Positions 26,585-35,351 of a stretch of 64,000 nucleotides of DNA are shown piece by piece. Under the pieces are notes generated by a model that was given only the letters and a program-made list of their open reading frames with translations, did not search any database and was not told the DNA's origin. The position numbers were made by a program, and so were the translations under genes. How positions within the stretch are numbered: position 1 is the first letter of the stretch; each line of letters begins with the position of its first letter. The DNA is taken from assembly GCF_014191875.1 (NCBI RefSeq), contig NZ_JACHXD010000009.1, forward strand, positions 62,001 through 126,000, given 5' to 3'. Source of the stretch: Pseudoduganella violacea. GTDB lineage: Bacteria > Pseudomonadota > Gammaproteobacteria > Burkholderiales > Burkholderiaceae_D.

Positions 26585-27172
26585 ATGAAAAAATTTCTGC
26601 TGACGGCCGCCATCCTGCTTGGCATGGCCGGCATGAGCCAGGCCGAGAAAGCCGACTCTTACAAGCCGATGGAAATCAACTACGACAATCTGGACGTGGA
26701 TGATGTGAAACAGCTCAAGATCGCCACCGGCAACGTGGTCATCACGCGCGGCACTCTGCGCATGCACGCCGAAAAAGCCGTGGTGCGCCAGGACCCCGAG
26801 GGCTACCAGTTCGTGACCCTGACCGGCGCGGGCGGCAAGGCAGCGACCTTCCGCCAGAAGCGCGACGGTGTCGGCGACCAGTGGATCGAAGGCGAGGCCG
26901 AACGCATCGAATACAGTGAGAAGGTCGAGCTGGTGAAGCTGTTCACCAAGGCCAAGATCAAGCGCCTGGAAGGCAGCAAGCCGAGCGACGAAGTGCAGGG
27001 CGAGTTCATCTCCTACGACAGCCGCAAGGAATTCTTCACCGTGAAGAATAGCGAAACCGGCGAATCCAAGCCGGGCGGCGGCCGCGGCACCATGGTGATC
27101 CAGCCGACCCGCACCGAACCGCCTGCCGCGGCGCCTGCTGCGCCGGCCACCACGCCGAACGCGGGGAAATAA
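26585..27172 (+). CDS. lptA: LPS transport periplasmic protein LptA
   Basis: LptA forms the periplasmic bridge for LPS. The 195-residue precursor has a signal peptide ([20 protein letters not shown]) cleaved after residue 20, then the OstA-like jellyroll with [20 protein letters not shown] and [20 protein letters not shown] Pro/Ala-rich tail follows. It lies between lptC and lptB, two bases before the lptB start. Confidence 0.95.
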   Translation: MKKFLLTAAILLGMAGMSQAEKADSYKPMEINYDNLDVDDVKQLKIATGNVVITRGTLRMHAEKAVVRQDPEGYQFVTLTGAGGKAATFRQKRDGVGDQWIEGEAERIEYSEKVELVKLFTKAKIKRLEGSKPSDEVQGEFISYDSRKEFFTVKNSETGESKPGGGRGTMVIQPTRTEPPAAAPAAPATTPNAGK

Positions 27173-27174
27173 GC

Positions 27175-27930
27175 ATGCAGGCTCAATGCAAGGGCAATAC
27201 CCTGGTCGTGCGCGGCCTGCAAAAAAGCTATGGCAAGCGCCAGGTCGTGCATGACGTGTCGCTGCAGGTCGACTGCGGCGAGGTGGTCGGCTTGCTGGGG
27301 CCGAACGGCGCCGGCAAGACCACGTCCTTCTACATGATCGTGGGCCTGGTGGCCTCGGACGCGGGCAGCATCGACATCGGCGGCACCGATGTATCGAGCC
27401 TGCCGATCCACCGCCGCGCCACGCTCGGCCTGTCCTATCTGCCGCAGGAAGCGTCGGTGTTCCGCAAGCTGACGGTGGAAGAGAATATCCGCGCCGTGCT
27501 GGAAATCCAAAAGGTGGACGGCAAGGCGCTGGCCAAGACGGAAATCGACGCGCGCCTGGAAAAACTGCTGGCTGACCTGCAGATCGAGAAACTGCGCGAG
27601 AACCAGGCCCTGTCGCTGTCGGGCGGCGAACGGCGCCGCGTGGAGATCGCGCGCGCCCTGGCCACCAATCCGCGCTTCGTGCTGCTGGACGAGCCGTTTG
27701 CCGGCGTCGATCCGATCGCAGTGATCGAAATCCAGCGGATTGTGCGTTTCCTGAAGGAGCGCAATATCGGCGTGCTGATTACCGACCATAATGTGCGGGA
27801 GACCCTGGGCATTTGTGATCGTGCCTACATCATTAACCAAGGCTCTGTGCTGGCCTCCGGCCGTCCGGACGACATCATCGCCGACGAATCGGTACGCCGC
27901 GTTTATCTGGGCGAACACTTCCGCATGTAA
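27175..27930 (+). CDS. lptB: LPS export ATP-binding protein LptB
   Basis: LptB is the ATPase dimer driving LPS extraction. The 251-residue protein has Walker [10 protein letters not shown] near residue 42-50, Q-loop [19 protein letters not shown], signature [15 protein letters not shown], Walker [14 protein letters not shown] and switch His in [10 protein letters not shown]. Start is the ATG two bases after the lptA stop. The kdsD-kdsC-lptCAB-rpoN order is classic. Confidence 0.98.
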   Translation: MQAQCKGNTLVVRGLQKSYGKRQVVHDVSLQVDCGEVVGLLGPNGAGKTTSFYMIVGLVASDAGSIDIGGTDVSSLPIHRRATLGLSYLPQEASVFRKLTVEENIRAVLEIQKVDGKALAKTEIDARLEKLLADLQIEKLRENQALSLSGGERRRVEIARALATNPRFVLLDEPFAGVDPIAVIEIQRIVRFLKERNIGVLITDHNVRETLGICDRAYIINQGSVLASGRPDDIIADESVRRVYLGEHFRM

Positions 27931-27934
27931 AGCC

Positions 27935-29410
27935 ATGAAACAGTCTTTGCAACTGCGCACCTCGCAACACCTCGCGTTGACGCCGCAGTTGCAGCAGTCC
28001 ATCCGTCTGCTGCAACTGTCCACGCTGGAACTGCATCAGGAACTGGAACAGCTGCTGACTGACAATCCCCTGCTGGAGCGTCTTGACGATCCGCTGGACC
28101 GTTCCGTGCGGCTGCTGGCCGACGGCGCCATCAGCCAGGCGCCGGCCGCCGGCGACGCGGCGCCGGACAATGCCGCGCCGGCCGATGCGCCGGCGCCGGC
28201 CGCCGAGGCCGAACCGGCCTACGAAGGCGGCGAGAGCGAGAGTGTGGCCGAAGCCGATGGCGACTGGGGCGATACGGGCCGCGGCAAGGCGCCCGAAGAC
28301 GACGACGCCCGTCCCCAGCTGGAAGCCCACCACTGCAGCCTGCGCGAGCATTTGCTGGAGCAGATGCGCGTCACCCTGCAGGAGCCGCGCGACCGCGCGC
28401 TGATGGAGCTGATCGTCGATGCGCTGGACGACAACGGTTATCTGGACGAGAGCCTGGAAGAAATCCACGCGCGCCTGCCGCTGGAACTCGATGTGGAGCT
28501 GGACGAGCTGCAAACCTCGCTCACCCTGCTGCAAAGCTTCGATCCGGCCGGCGTCGGCGCGCGCGGCGCCGCCGAATGCCTGGCGCTGCAGATCCGCCGC
28601 CTGCCCGGCGTGCCTTTGGTGACGCGGCGCATGGCTTTGTGCATCGTCGAAAAGCACCTGGCCTGGTTCGCCCAGCGCGAATTCACCAAGCTCAAAAAAG
28701 CCCTCGACTGCGACGATGAAGACCTGCGCGAAGCGCAGGCAGTGATCCGCCAGTGCAATCCGCATCCCGGCGCCGCCTTCGCCGCCGACGTGTCGGACTA
28801 TGTGGTGCCGGACGTGGTGGTGAGGAAGGGCCGCAACGGCTGGATCGTCATGTTGAATAACGATGTGATGCCGCGCCTGCGCGTGAATTCCCTGTACGCC
28901 AGCCTGCTGCGCCAGGGGAAGGGCGAAACGCAGATGAGCGCCCAGCTGCAGGAGGCGAAGTGGCTGATCAAGAATATGCGCCAGCGCTTTGACACCATTT
29001 TGCGCGTGGCGCAGGCCATCGTGGAGCGCCAAAAGAATTTCTTCTCGCACGGCGCGGTGGCCATGAGACCCCTTGTGTTGCGTGAAATTGCTGATACACT
29101 GGGACTACACGAGAGCACTATTTCTCGCGTAACAACTCAAAAATATATGCTCACCCCCCATGGCATGTTTGAGTTGAAATATTTTTTTGGCAGCCATGTC
29201 GCGACGGAAGCGGGGGGCGAAGCTTCTTCCACGGCGATACGGGCGCTGATTGTGCAATTGACAGGAGCAGAAGACCCGAAAAATCCTTTATCCGACAGTA
29301 AGATTGCGGACATGCTGGGAGAACAAGGCATGGTAATTGCGCGACGCACTGTTGCCAAATATCGCGAAGCATTGAAGATCCCGCCAGTTAGTCTCCGCAA
29401 ATCTTTGTAG
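27935..29410 (+). CDS. rpoN: RNA polymerase sigma-54 factor RpoN
   Basis: The 491-residue protein has the Gln-rich activator-interaction domain ([20 protein letters not shown]), an acidic spacer (residues about 60-130), a core-binding region, the [23 protein letters not shown] and the RpoN box [10 protein letters not shown] near the C-terminus. It needs enhancer-binding ATPases to open promoters and controls nitrogen, motility and other genes. An open frame upstream (from 27791) lies within lptB and is rejected. It follows lptB by 4 bp and precedes hpf. Downstream PTS-Ntr genes fit functionally but are on the other strand. Confidence 0.97.
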   Translation: MKQSLQLRTSQHLALTPQLQQSIRLLQLSTLELHQELEQLLTDNPLLERLDDPLDRSVRLLADGAISQAPAAGDAAPDNAAPADAPAPAAEAEPAYEGGESESVAEADGDWGDTGRGKAPEDDDARPQLEAHHCSLREHLLEQMRVTLQEPRDRALMELIVDALDDNGYLDESLEEIHARLPLELDVELDELQTSLTLLQSFDPAGVGARGAAECLALQIRRLPGVPLVTRRMALCIVEKHLAWFAQREFTKLKKALDCDDEDLREAQAVIRQCNPHPGAAFAADVSDYVVPDVVVRKGRNGWIVMLNNDVMPRLRVNSLYASLLRQGKGETQMSAQLQEAKWLIKNMRQRFDTILRVAQAIVERQKNFFSHGAVAMRPLVLREIADTLGLHESTISRVTTQKYMLTPHGMFELKYFFGSHVATEAGGEASSTAIRALIVQLTGAEDPKNPLSDSKIADMLGEQGMVIARRTVAKYREALKIPPVSLRKSL

Positions 29411-29483
29411 TGCCTGGGTTCCTGCCAGCCCGGCCAGATTGGGCGCGCACGAACTTGTAGCGACATCATCTTTAGGAGTGTGT

Positions 29484-29846
29484 ATGAATCTCACCATCAG
29501 TGGACATCATCTCGACGTGACCCCAGCGATTCGCGAATACGTGCAGAACAAGCTGGAGCGTATCAAACGCCACTTCGATCATGTAATTGATATTGCTGTC
29601 ATCCTGACTGTAGATAACCTCACCGAGAAAGAAAAACGTCAAAAAGCGGAAATCAATCTGCGCGTTTCCGGCAAGACCATGTATGTGGAAAGCCTGTCGC
29701 AAGACCTGTACGCCGCCATCGATACGCTTATCGACAAGCTCGATCGCCAGGTCATGAAGCACAAAGCCAAACTCCAGGACCATAGCCACGCCGCTATCAA
29801 GCGCCTGCCGGACACCTACGAAGAAGCATCTGCCTCCGCCACCTGA
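29484..29846 (+). CDS. hpf: Ribosome hibernation promoting factor (short HPF)
   Basis: The 120-residue protein of the RaiA/HPF family begins [20 protein letters not shown] and continues with [25 protein letters not shown] and [17 protein letters not shown]. It binds the 30S subunit and promotes ribosome dimers in stationary phase. Ribosome binding site AGGAG lies eight bases before ATG 29484. rpoN-hpf linkage is conserved; an intrinsic terminator ends the operon. Confidence 0.96.
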   Translation: MNLTISGHHLDVTPAIREYVQNKLERIKRHFDHVIDIAVILTVDNLTEKEKRQKAEINLRVSGKTMYVESLSQDLYAAIDTLIDKLDRQVMKHKAKLQDHSHAAIKRLPDTYEEASASAT

Positions 29847-29869
29847 TACCAGGGCCAGGCAGCACCGAC

Positions 29870-29896
29870 AAAAGGGCGCATCAGCGCCCTTTTTTG
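29870..29896 (+). terminator. Intrinsic terminator after hpf
   Basis: GGGCGC (29874-29879) and GCGCCC (29884-29889) with an ATCA loop, A's on the left and six T's on the right. It ends the kdsD-to-hpf transcript. Confidence 0.9.
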
Positions 29897-29957
29897 TATC
29901 CGCCGTAAATCCATATGCCGCGCTAGAATAAGCTTCCTCAAATTTTGGCGAGACCTC

Positions 29958-31046
29958 ATGAGCGCATATGTCCACACCCGCGTCAGCAACGGCACCGGCA
30001 TCATCACCCTGGATCGTCCCAAGGCACTGAATTCCCTCTCGCTCGATATGGTGCGCGCGCTCAGCGCAGCCCTGCTGGCCTGGCGTGGCGATGCCGCCAT
30101 TGCCGCCGTGGTGATCCGCAGCAGCAGCGAGAAGGCCTTGTGCGCCGGCGGCGACATCCGCTTCTTCTACGAGGTCGGGCAGCAGACGCCGCAAGGCGGC
30201 AGCGCCCTGCTGGAGGATTTCTTCACCGAGGAATATGCGCTAAACCATTTAATCCATTTCTATCCCAAGCCCTATATCGCCGTGATGGACGGCGTGGTGA
30301 TGGGCGGCGGCATGGGCATCGCCCAGGGCGGGCCGGATTGCGGCGTGCGCATCGTCAGCAACCGCACCAAGATGGCCATGCCGGAAGTGAATATCGGCCT
30401 GTTCCCCGACGTGGGCGGCAGCCATTTCCTCTCGCACGCGCCGGGCCAACTGGGCATGTACCTGGGCCTGACCGGCCTCACGGTCGGCGCGGCCGACGCC
30501 CTGTATCTGGGCTTGGCCGACCACTACGTCCCGGACAGCGATATGCCCGCGCTGGCAGCCCTGATCGACGCCACGCCGGGAGCGCAGCTGCGTGCTGCCA
30601 TCGAAGCCTTTGCCGCGCCTTTGCGCGCCCAGGCCGGCGCCAGCGAGCTGGAAGCGCAGCGCGCCCTGATCGACCGCCATTTCGCCGCTGCCAGCGTCGC
30701 CGCCGTGATGGAGTCGCTGCGCGGCGATGCCAGCGATTTCGCGCAGAAAGCCTTGCGCGCCATGGAGCAGCGTTCGCCGCTGATGATGTGCGTGACGCGG
30801 GAACTGCTGAAGCGTGGCGCCGCGCTCGGCGTGGCCGACTGCCTGCGCCTGGAACGCAATCTGGTGCGCCGCAATTTCGAACATGGGGAAGTGCTGGAAG
30901 GCGTGCGCGCCCTGGTCATCGACAAGGACAACCAGCCGCGCTGGAATCCGCCCACCTTGGCTGAAGTGTCGGCCGAGGCTGTGGCGCGCTTCTTCGAGCC
31001 GGCCTGGCCGGAGCACGCGCACCCGCTACGCCATCTCGCGCCCTGA
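29958..31046 (+). CDS. Enoyl-CoA hydratase/isomerase family protein (3-hydroxyisobutyryl-CoA hydrolase-like)
   Basis: The 362-residue crotonase-fold protein has LDRPKALNSLSLDMVRAL, oxyanion segment LCAGGDIRFFYE, MGGGMGIAQGG and MPEVNIGLFPDVGGSHFL. Its length and the C-terminal ECH_2 region fit 3-hydroxyisobutyryl-CoA hydrolases of valine catabolism better than hydratases of about 260 residues. It is not in a valine operon here, so the substrate is uncertain. The start ATG 29958 is 62 bp after the hpf terminator. Confidence 0.87.
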   Translation: MSAYVHTRVSNGTGIITLDRPKALNSLSLDMVRALSAALLAWRGDAAIAAVVIRSSSEKALCAGGDIRFFYEVGQQTPQGGSALLEDFFTEEYALNHLIHFYPKPYIAVMDGVVMGGGMGIAQGGPDCGVRIVSNRTKMAMPEVNIGLFPDVGGSHFLSHAPGQLGMYLGLTGLTVGAADALYLGLADHYVPDSDMPALAALIDATPGAQLRAAIEAFAAPLRAQAGASELEAQRALIDRHFAAASVAAVMESLRGDASDFAQKALRAMEQRSPLMMCVTRELLKRGAALGVADCLRLERNLVRRNFEHGEVLEGVRALVIDKDNQPRWNPPTLAEVSAEAVARFFEPAWPEHAHPLRHLAP

Positions 31047-31144
31047 GCGCTAAGAGAAATTGTTGCGTCGCGGAGGGCGTTTTCAAGAAAACGTTTCTGC
31101 GCCGCTCAGTATGATGTTCTGACCATTTTTGAGGGAGGAACATC

Positions 31145-31519
31145 ATGATCGACCACGTATCCATCGGCACGCGCGACCTGCCGCGCGCACTGGCCTTCTA
31201 CACCGCCTGCCTGGAGCCGCTGGGCTATAGCGTCCAGCACCAGGATGGCGGCCAGGTCATTTTCGGCGCCAACGGCCACTGGAGCTTTGCCATTTATCCG
31301 GCGCAGAACGGCGATGCATTGGTGGGGCACCGCGCCCACGTCGCCATCACGGCGCCCTCGCAGGAAGCGGCGCAAGCCTTCTACAGCAAGGCCATCGAGC
31401 TGGGCGCGAGCAAGCTGCGCGAACCTGGTTTGCGGCCGGACATCAATGAAAAGTACTACGGCACCATGGTGTTTGACCCCGATCAGCATCAGATCGAGGT
31501 CGTGCACTGGTCGAAATAG
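31145..31519 (+). CDS. VOC (glyoxalase/bleomycin resistance) family protein
   Basis: The 124-residue protein begins MIDHVSIGTRDLPRALAFY, has a second beta-alpha-beta-beta-beta repeat (HVAITAPSQEAAQAFY) and ends with FDPDQHQIEVVHW, with a metal-site Glu. It forms the vicinal-oxygen-chelate fold. GGGAGG lies just before the ATG. Members are dioxygenases, isomerases or binding proteins; which applies cannot be read here. It is convergent with rapZ, 5 bp apart. Confidence 0.9.
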   Translation: MIDHVSIGTRDLPRALAFYTACLEPLGYSVQHQDGGQVIFGANGHWSFAIYPAQNGDALVGHRAHVAITAPSQEAAQAFYSKAIELGASKLREPGLRPDINEKYYGTMVFDPDQHQIEVVHWSK

Positions 31520-31524
31520 AAGCC

Positions 31525-32385
31525 TTACTGTTCGCGGTGGCGCAGCACGACCTGCTCGCCGGCCTGGAAATGGCGCGCCAGCCGTTCGGCCATATACACC
31601 GAACGGTGCTGGCCGCCGGTGCAGCCCACGGCCACAGTCAGGTAGCTGCGGTTGTCGTTCTTGAACGAAGGCAGCCATTTGGCGATGAAGTTGCGGATAT
31701 CCTGGAACATCTCCTCGGCGCTGGGCTGGGCGTCGAGGAAGGCGATCACCGGCGCGTCGCGTCCGGTCAGCGGGCGCAAGGCCAGGTCGTAATAGGGGTT
31801 CGGCACGGCGCGCACGTCGAACACGAAGTCGGCGTCGAGCGGCACGCCCAGCTTGAAGGCGAAGGATTCGAAGAACAGGGTCAGCGGCGCCTGCTCGCTG
31901 TGCACCAGATCCTTGACCCAGGCGCGCAGCTTGTTGGCGCTCAATTCCGAAGTATCGATCACATGGCCCAACTGCTGGATGGCCGACAGGCGCTCGCGCT
32001 CTTCCAGGATGCATTCGATCAGGGTGCGGCGCGCATTGGGATTGTCGCCGGGCCGCAGCTGGTGCGAGAGCGGATGGCTGCGCCGCGTTTCCGAGAAGCG
32101 CGCCACCAGCGAATGCGTGCTCGCGGTGAGGAACATCACGCGCACATCATGGCCGAGGGAGCGCAAGGCCTCGATATCGCCGGGCAGGCTGGCCAGGGAG
32201 GCGGCGCTGCGCGCGTCGACCGCGACCGCCAGCGCCTCCGTGCCTTCCGTGCCGAGCGTGACCACCAGATTCGCCAGCAGGGCCGGCGGCAGGTTATCCA
32301 CGCAGTAGTAGCCGGTGTCTTCGAGGACGTTCAGGGCTACCGATTTGCCGGAGCCGGAGATACCAGTAATGAGGACGATTCGCAT
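31525..32385 (-). CDS. rapZ: RNase adapter protein RapZ
   Basis: The 286-residue protein has Walker [12 protein letters not shown] near residue 8-18, [15 protein letters not shown] and a C-terminal segment [20 protein letters not shown]. In E. coli RapZ guides GlmZ to RNase E and so controls glucosamine-6-phosphate synthesis; in betaproteobacteria the target is less known. It is the last gene of the minus-strand ptsN-hprK-rapZ set, starting 175 bp after the hprK stop; that gap holds a duplicated hprK end and a hairpin. Confidence 0.96.
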   Translation of the reverse strand: MRIVLITGISGSGKSVALNVLEDTGYYCVDNLPPALLANLVVTLGTEGTEALAVAVDARSAASLASLPGDIEALRSLGHDVRVMFLTASTHSLVARFSETRRSHPLSHQLRPGDNPNARRTLIECILEERERLSAIQQLGHVIDTSELSANKLRAWVKDLVHSEQAPLTLFFESFAFKLGVPLDADFVFDVRAVPNPYYDLALRPLTGRDAPVIAFLDAQPSAEEMFQDIRNFIAKWLPSFKNDNRSYLTVAVGCTGGQHRSVYMAERLARHFQAGEQVVLRHREQ

Positions 32386-32453
32386 GCGGGCATGATACCC
32401 GAAAAAGCCGGTGTTTTAACCTCGCTTGCGGCTTGATTCACTGCGCGCACGTA

Positions 32454-32480
32454 TCAGTCGCCGCTCATGGCTTGACGTTG
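32454..32480 (-). repeat. Second copy of the hprK 3' end (8 codons plus stop)
   Basis: On the minus strand this segment encodes QRQAMSGD and a stop, identical to the end of hprK at 32561-32587. The two 27-bp segments differ at three bases only, all synonymous third positions (GAC/GAT, GGC/GGA, CAA/CAG). Upstream of the repeat the two copies diverge at once. Confidence 0.85.
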
Positions 32481-32525
32481 GTGAAGCAGGGAATTGGTGC
32501 GGCATCGCCGCGCGCCTGCGGAACG

Positions 32526-32547
32526 GTGCGCCCTTGCAAGGGCGCAC
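32526..32547. repeat. 22-bp perfect palindrome downstream of hprK
   Basis: GTGCGCCCTT (32526-32535) and AAGGGCGCAC (32538-32547) flank GC. There is no T tract on either side, so a simple intrinsic terminator is unlikely. It lies between the two copies of the hprK 3' end. Confidence 0.7.
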
Positions 32548-32560
32548 TCCTTAGCAGCAT

Positions 32561-33496
32561 TCAATCTCCGCTCATGGCTTGACGCTGCCGTTCCATGAAC
32601 TCTTGCAGCGTATCGATGCCGCGCAATTGCAGGATGGTGTTGCGCACGGCCGCTTCCAGCAGCACCGCGATATTGCGGCCGGCCGCCACCGGGATCACGA
32701 CTTTGCGGATCGGCAGGCCCAAGACGTCCTCGGTCGGGAACTGGAAGGGCAGGCGTTCCACTTCCTCTTCCAGCGCCGAGCGGCGCACCAGGTGCACGAT
32801 CAGCTTCAGGCGCATCTTGCGCCGTACCGCCGTCTCGCCGAAGATGGCCTTGATGTCGAGCAGGCCCAGGCCGCGCACTTCCAGCAGGTTTTGCAGCAGC
32901 GGCGGGCAGCGGCCTTCGATCATATTCGGCGCGATGCGCGAAAACTCCACCGCGTCGTCGGCCACCAGGCCGTGGCTGCGCGAAATCAGCTCGAGACCCA
33001 GCTCGCTCTTGCCCAGGCCCGAGTCGCCGGTAATCAGCACGCCCACGCCCAGCACGTCCATGAACACGCCGTGCATGATGACGCGCTGCGCCAGCTTCTT
33101 CGACAGGTAGACGCGCAGGAAGTCGATCACCTGGGCCGCCGCCAGCGGCGTGGAGAACAGGGGAATATTTTTCTCGTCGCAGATGGCGAGGATGTCGGGC
33201 GGCGTTTCCAGGCCTTGCGCAATGATCAGGGCCGGCGGGCCGCCCGCGATCAGCTCGCCGATCACATGGGCGCGCGTCAGCGATTTCAGGCGCTGGTAGT
33301 AATTGATTTCCTGGTGGCCGAAGACCTGGATGCGGCCCGGGTGAATCGTATTCAAGTGGCCGACCTGGTCGGCCGCCGACGCCACATCGCCCGAGATCAG
33401 GCGCTCGCCGCCGGGAAAGCCGGCGAACCATCCCAGCTGCAAAGTCTCGCGGTTATCGTCATACAGCCTTTGTATCGTCAGCGGAGTTTGCAGCAT
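32561..33496 (-). CDS. hprK: HPr kinase/phosphorylase
   Basis: The 311-residue protein has an N-terminal HprK_N domain and a C-terminal kinase with P-loop GDSGLGKSE near residue 152-160 and the HPr-K/P signature region around [18 protein letters not shown]. It phosphorylates or dephosphorylates HPr on Ser46 in PTS-based signalling; in proteobacteria it works with PTS-Ntr rather than catabolite control. Start ATG 33496. It lies between ptsN and rapZ on the minus strand. Its last 27 bases are repeated 107 bp further on. Confidence 0.97.
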   Translation of the reverse strand: MLQTPLTIQRLYDDNRETLQLGWFAGFPGGERLISGDVASAADQVGHLNTIHPGRIQVFGHQEINYYQRLKSLTRAHVIGELIAGGPPALIIAQGLETPPDILAICDEKNIPLFSTPLAAAQVIDFLRVYLSKKLAQRVIMHGVFMDVLGVGVLITGDSGLGKSELGLELISRSHGLVADDAVEFSRIAPNMIEGRCPPLLQNLLEVRGLGLLDIKAIFGETAVRRKMRLKLIVHLVRRSALEEEVERLPFQFPTEDVLGLPIRKVVIPVAAGRNIAVLLEAAVRNTILQLRGIDTLQEFMERQRQAMSGD

Positions 33497-33531
33497 GGGT
33501 CTTCTTTGCGGAAAGTGGTATCGATCCTAGT

Positions 33532-34014
33532 TTAACCTGCCGCTTGCAAGCTGGGTTGCCAATTCACGATGCGGCTATGCACCGAGCGCGGGTCGGTATC
33601 AGTCGACAAGGCGGTGCGGAAAGCGTCGTCGGAAAACATCTCGGCGATCTCCGACAGGATTTCCAGGTGCTGCTGGGTCACATGGTCGGGAATCAAGAGG
33701 AAGAACAGCAGGTTGACGGGCTTGCCGTCGGGCGATTCGAAGGGGATGGGTTCGGCCAGGCGCACGAAGGCGGCCAGCGGCGTCTTCAGGCTCTTGGAAC
33801 CCTTGATGCGGCCGTGCGGCACGGCGACGCCATGGCCCAGCCCGGTCGACCCGAGGCGCTCGCGCGCGAACAGATTGTCGGACACGGTGGAGCGGGCGAT
33901 GCCGCAGTTGTTCTCAAAAATCAGACCGGCTTGCTCAAAGGCGCGCTTTTTGCTCGAGACTTCCAGATCTAACTGGACATTCTCTAGCGACAGGATTTTG
34001 CTCAGATTATTCAT
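33532..34014 (-). CDS. ptsN: PTS IIA-like nitrogen-regulatory protein PtsN
   Basis: The 160-residue IIA-Ntr domain protein has phosphorylatable His in GHGVAVPHGRIKG (His near residue 72) and the ending VNWQPSLQAAG. It receives phosphate from PtsO/NPr and modulates potassium uptake and nitrogen functions. The start is ATG 34014 (MNNLSKILS); an upstream in-frame start would add nine residues without motif. It is followed by hprK 35 bp later. Gene order ptsN-hprK-rapZ is conserved in betaproteobacteria. Confidence 0.96.
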   Translation of the reverse strand: MNNLSKILSLENVQLDLEVSSKKRAFEQAGLIFENNCGIARSTVSDNLFARERLGSTGLGHGVAVPHGRIKGSKSLKTPLAAFVRLAEPIPFESPDGKPVNLLFFLLIPDHVTQQHLEILSEIAEMFSDDAFRTALSTDTDPRSVHSRIVNWQPSLQAAG

Positions 34015-34367
34015 AACGCGACGTGAAATGGTGCGGCGCACAAAGGTGGCTTGCGAGCACAGAATTATAGGCCTGTTTGTGCGGCCTGTAACATGAAATC
34101 GCTAGCGCCCGGCTGGCCTCCGCATTCCGCTCCAGCCCGCCTGAGGCAGGCTAAAGCGTTATTCAAAAAATACTGGCAGCCGTCTTGGCAATTCACGCGC
34201 AGGTTTCCGGCAAAATGCCAGCTTTTTGCCTGTGGGGACGCGCTTTCGCCGTGGGTAATTCCATAACAGTTCTTAACTGATTGTAAGACAAAACCCGCTG
34301 AAATGTTTCACCACATTGTAAAAAATGCGGAGGATTGTTGATTGCAATCAACAATCCATGGGGCCGC
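34015..34367. other. Intergenic region between queF and ptsN
   Basis: This 353-bp gap lies between two minus-strand genes. It holds a 26-bp palindrome at 34332-34357 and an A/T-rich stretch at about 34256-34330. On the minus strand a possible -10 TACAAT lies at 34285-34280 with no convincing -35. It probably carries the ptsN promoter. No open frame with coding features was seen. Confidence 0.5.
34332..34357 (-). terminator. 26-bp perfect palindrome, probable queF terminator
   Basis: GGATTGTTGATTG (34332-34344) is followed without a loop by its reverse complement CAATCAACAATCC (34345-34357). On the minus strand it begins 10 bp after the queF stop and is followed, five bases on, by a run of six T (opposite 34319-34326). 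It could also bind a dimeric protein. Confidence 0.55.
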
Positions 34368-35201
34368 TTACTGGCGCGCGTTGCGCAGATTGGACGGCAG
34401 GCGCGCGCCGCTGTGGTTGCTGCGCCAGGGATTGATGTCCAGGCCGCCGCGGCGGGTATAGCGCGCATACACGGTCAACTGCTGCGGACGGCAGTGGCGC
34501 AGGATGTCGGTGAAGATGCGTTCCACGCATTGCTCATGAAATTCATTGTGCTCGCGGAAGCCGATCAGGTATTTCAATAGACTTTCTTGATCGATTTGCG
34601 GGCCGGCATAGCTGATCTGCACACTGCCCCAGTCCGGCTGACCCGTGACCAGGCAATTCGATTTCAGCAGATGCGACACCAGCACCTCTTCCACCGGCTG
34701 CTCGTCGAAGTCGGCTTTCAGGATTTCCGGCTGCGGCGCGTAGTTATCGACTTCGATATCCAGGCGGTCGAGCAGCAGGCCGGACAGTTCGCCCATCTGC
34801 AGGCTGCCGAAGTCCTCCTGCATGGTCAGGCTGACCTGCACGCTGGCGCCGGCCGCGGCCGACAGATCCTGCTGCAGCAAGGTCTTCAGTGCATCCGGGC
34901 CGCCCAGGCGGGTCTGGTTGAAGGAATTCAGATAGAGCTTGAACGATTTCGACTCGATGATATTCGGCGAATCGGCCGGCACCGTAATGCGCGCCACGGC
35001 CACCTGCGGCTTGCCGCGCATATTCAGCCACGACAGCTCATACGCATTCCACAGATCGACGCCGAAGAAGGGCAGGGTGCCCTGCAGCCCCAGTTCGTCG
35101 CGCTTACCCTGGCGCGGGATGGGGAACAGCAGTTCCGGCGCATAGTCGGTACGGTAAGCGGAATTCTTGCCCAGAGGGGACTGGTCGGCGGTATTGGTCA
35201 T
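34368..35201 (-). CDS. queF: NADPH-dependent 7-cyano-7-deazaguanine reductase QueF
   Basis: QueF reduces preQ0 to preQ1 in queuosine biosynthesis. The 277-residue long (bimodular) form has [16 protein letters not shown] for NADPH/substrate binding, the catalytic Cys in [13 protein letters not shown] near residue 184-ish, and the [15 protein letters not shown] segment. The length matches E. coli-type QueF. It stands alone on the minus strand, upstream of ptsN; a large palindrome separates it from ilvA. Confidence 0.97.
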   Translation of the reverse strand: MTNTADQSPLGKNSAYRTDYAPELLFPIPRQGKRDELGLQGTLPFFGVDLWNAYELSWLNMRGKPQVAVARITVPADSPNIIESKSFKLYLNSFNQTRLGGPDALKTLLQQDLSAAAGASVQVSLTMQEDFGSLQMGELSGLLLDRLDIEVDNYAPQPEILKADFDEQPVEEVLVSHLLKSNCLVTGQPDWGSVQISYAGPQIDQESLLKYLIGFREHNEFHEQCVERIFTDILRHCRPQQLTVYARYTRRGGLDINPWRSNHSGARLPSNLRNARQ

Positions 35202-35280
35202 GGCGGTGCTCAGAGTAAATCAGACAGCCCTCCATGTTAACGCAAAAGCGCCCCCGCCGCCGGATGAGCAGCCGCCGCAT

Positions 35281-35339
35281 ACAGCCGAGCCCGTGTCCAC
35301 CTTGGTGCCAGGCACCAAGGTGGACACGGGCTCGGCTGT
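35281..35339. repeat. 59-bp near-perfect palindrome (29-bp arms), REP-like
   Basis: Two 29-bp arms (35281-35309 and 35311-35339) are exact reverse complements around a single central A at 35310. The central part reads GGTGCC-A-GGCACC. It sits 12 bp beyond the ilvA stop and 79 bp before the queF start (both minus strand). There is no T tract. It could end ilvA transcription, protect the 3' end, or be a mobile repeat element. Confidence 0.85.
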
Positions 35340-35351
35340 TGCGGGCGGCCG

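Noticed and set aside
32526..32547. Intrinsic terminator of hprK
   Set aside because: The stem is perfect but there is no U tract on the minus strand, so it is listed as a palindrome only.
34051..34266. A 71-codon plus-strand frame in the queF-ptsN gap
   Set aside because: It has no ribosome binding site, mixed composition and no motif, and crosses the probable ptsN promoter.
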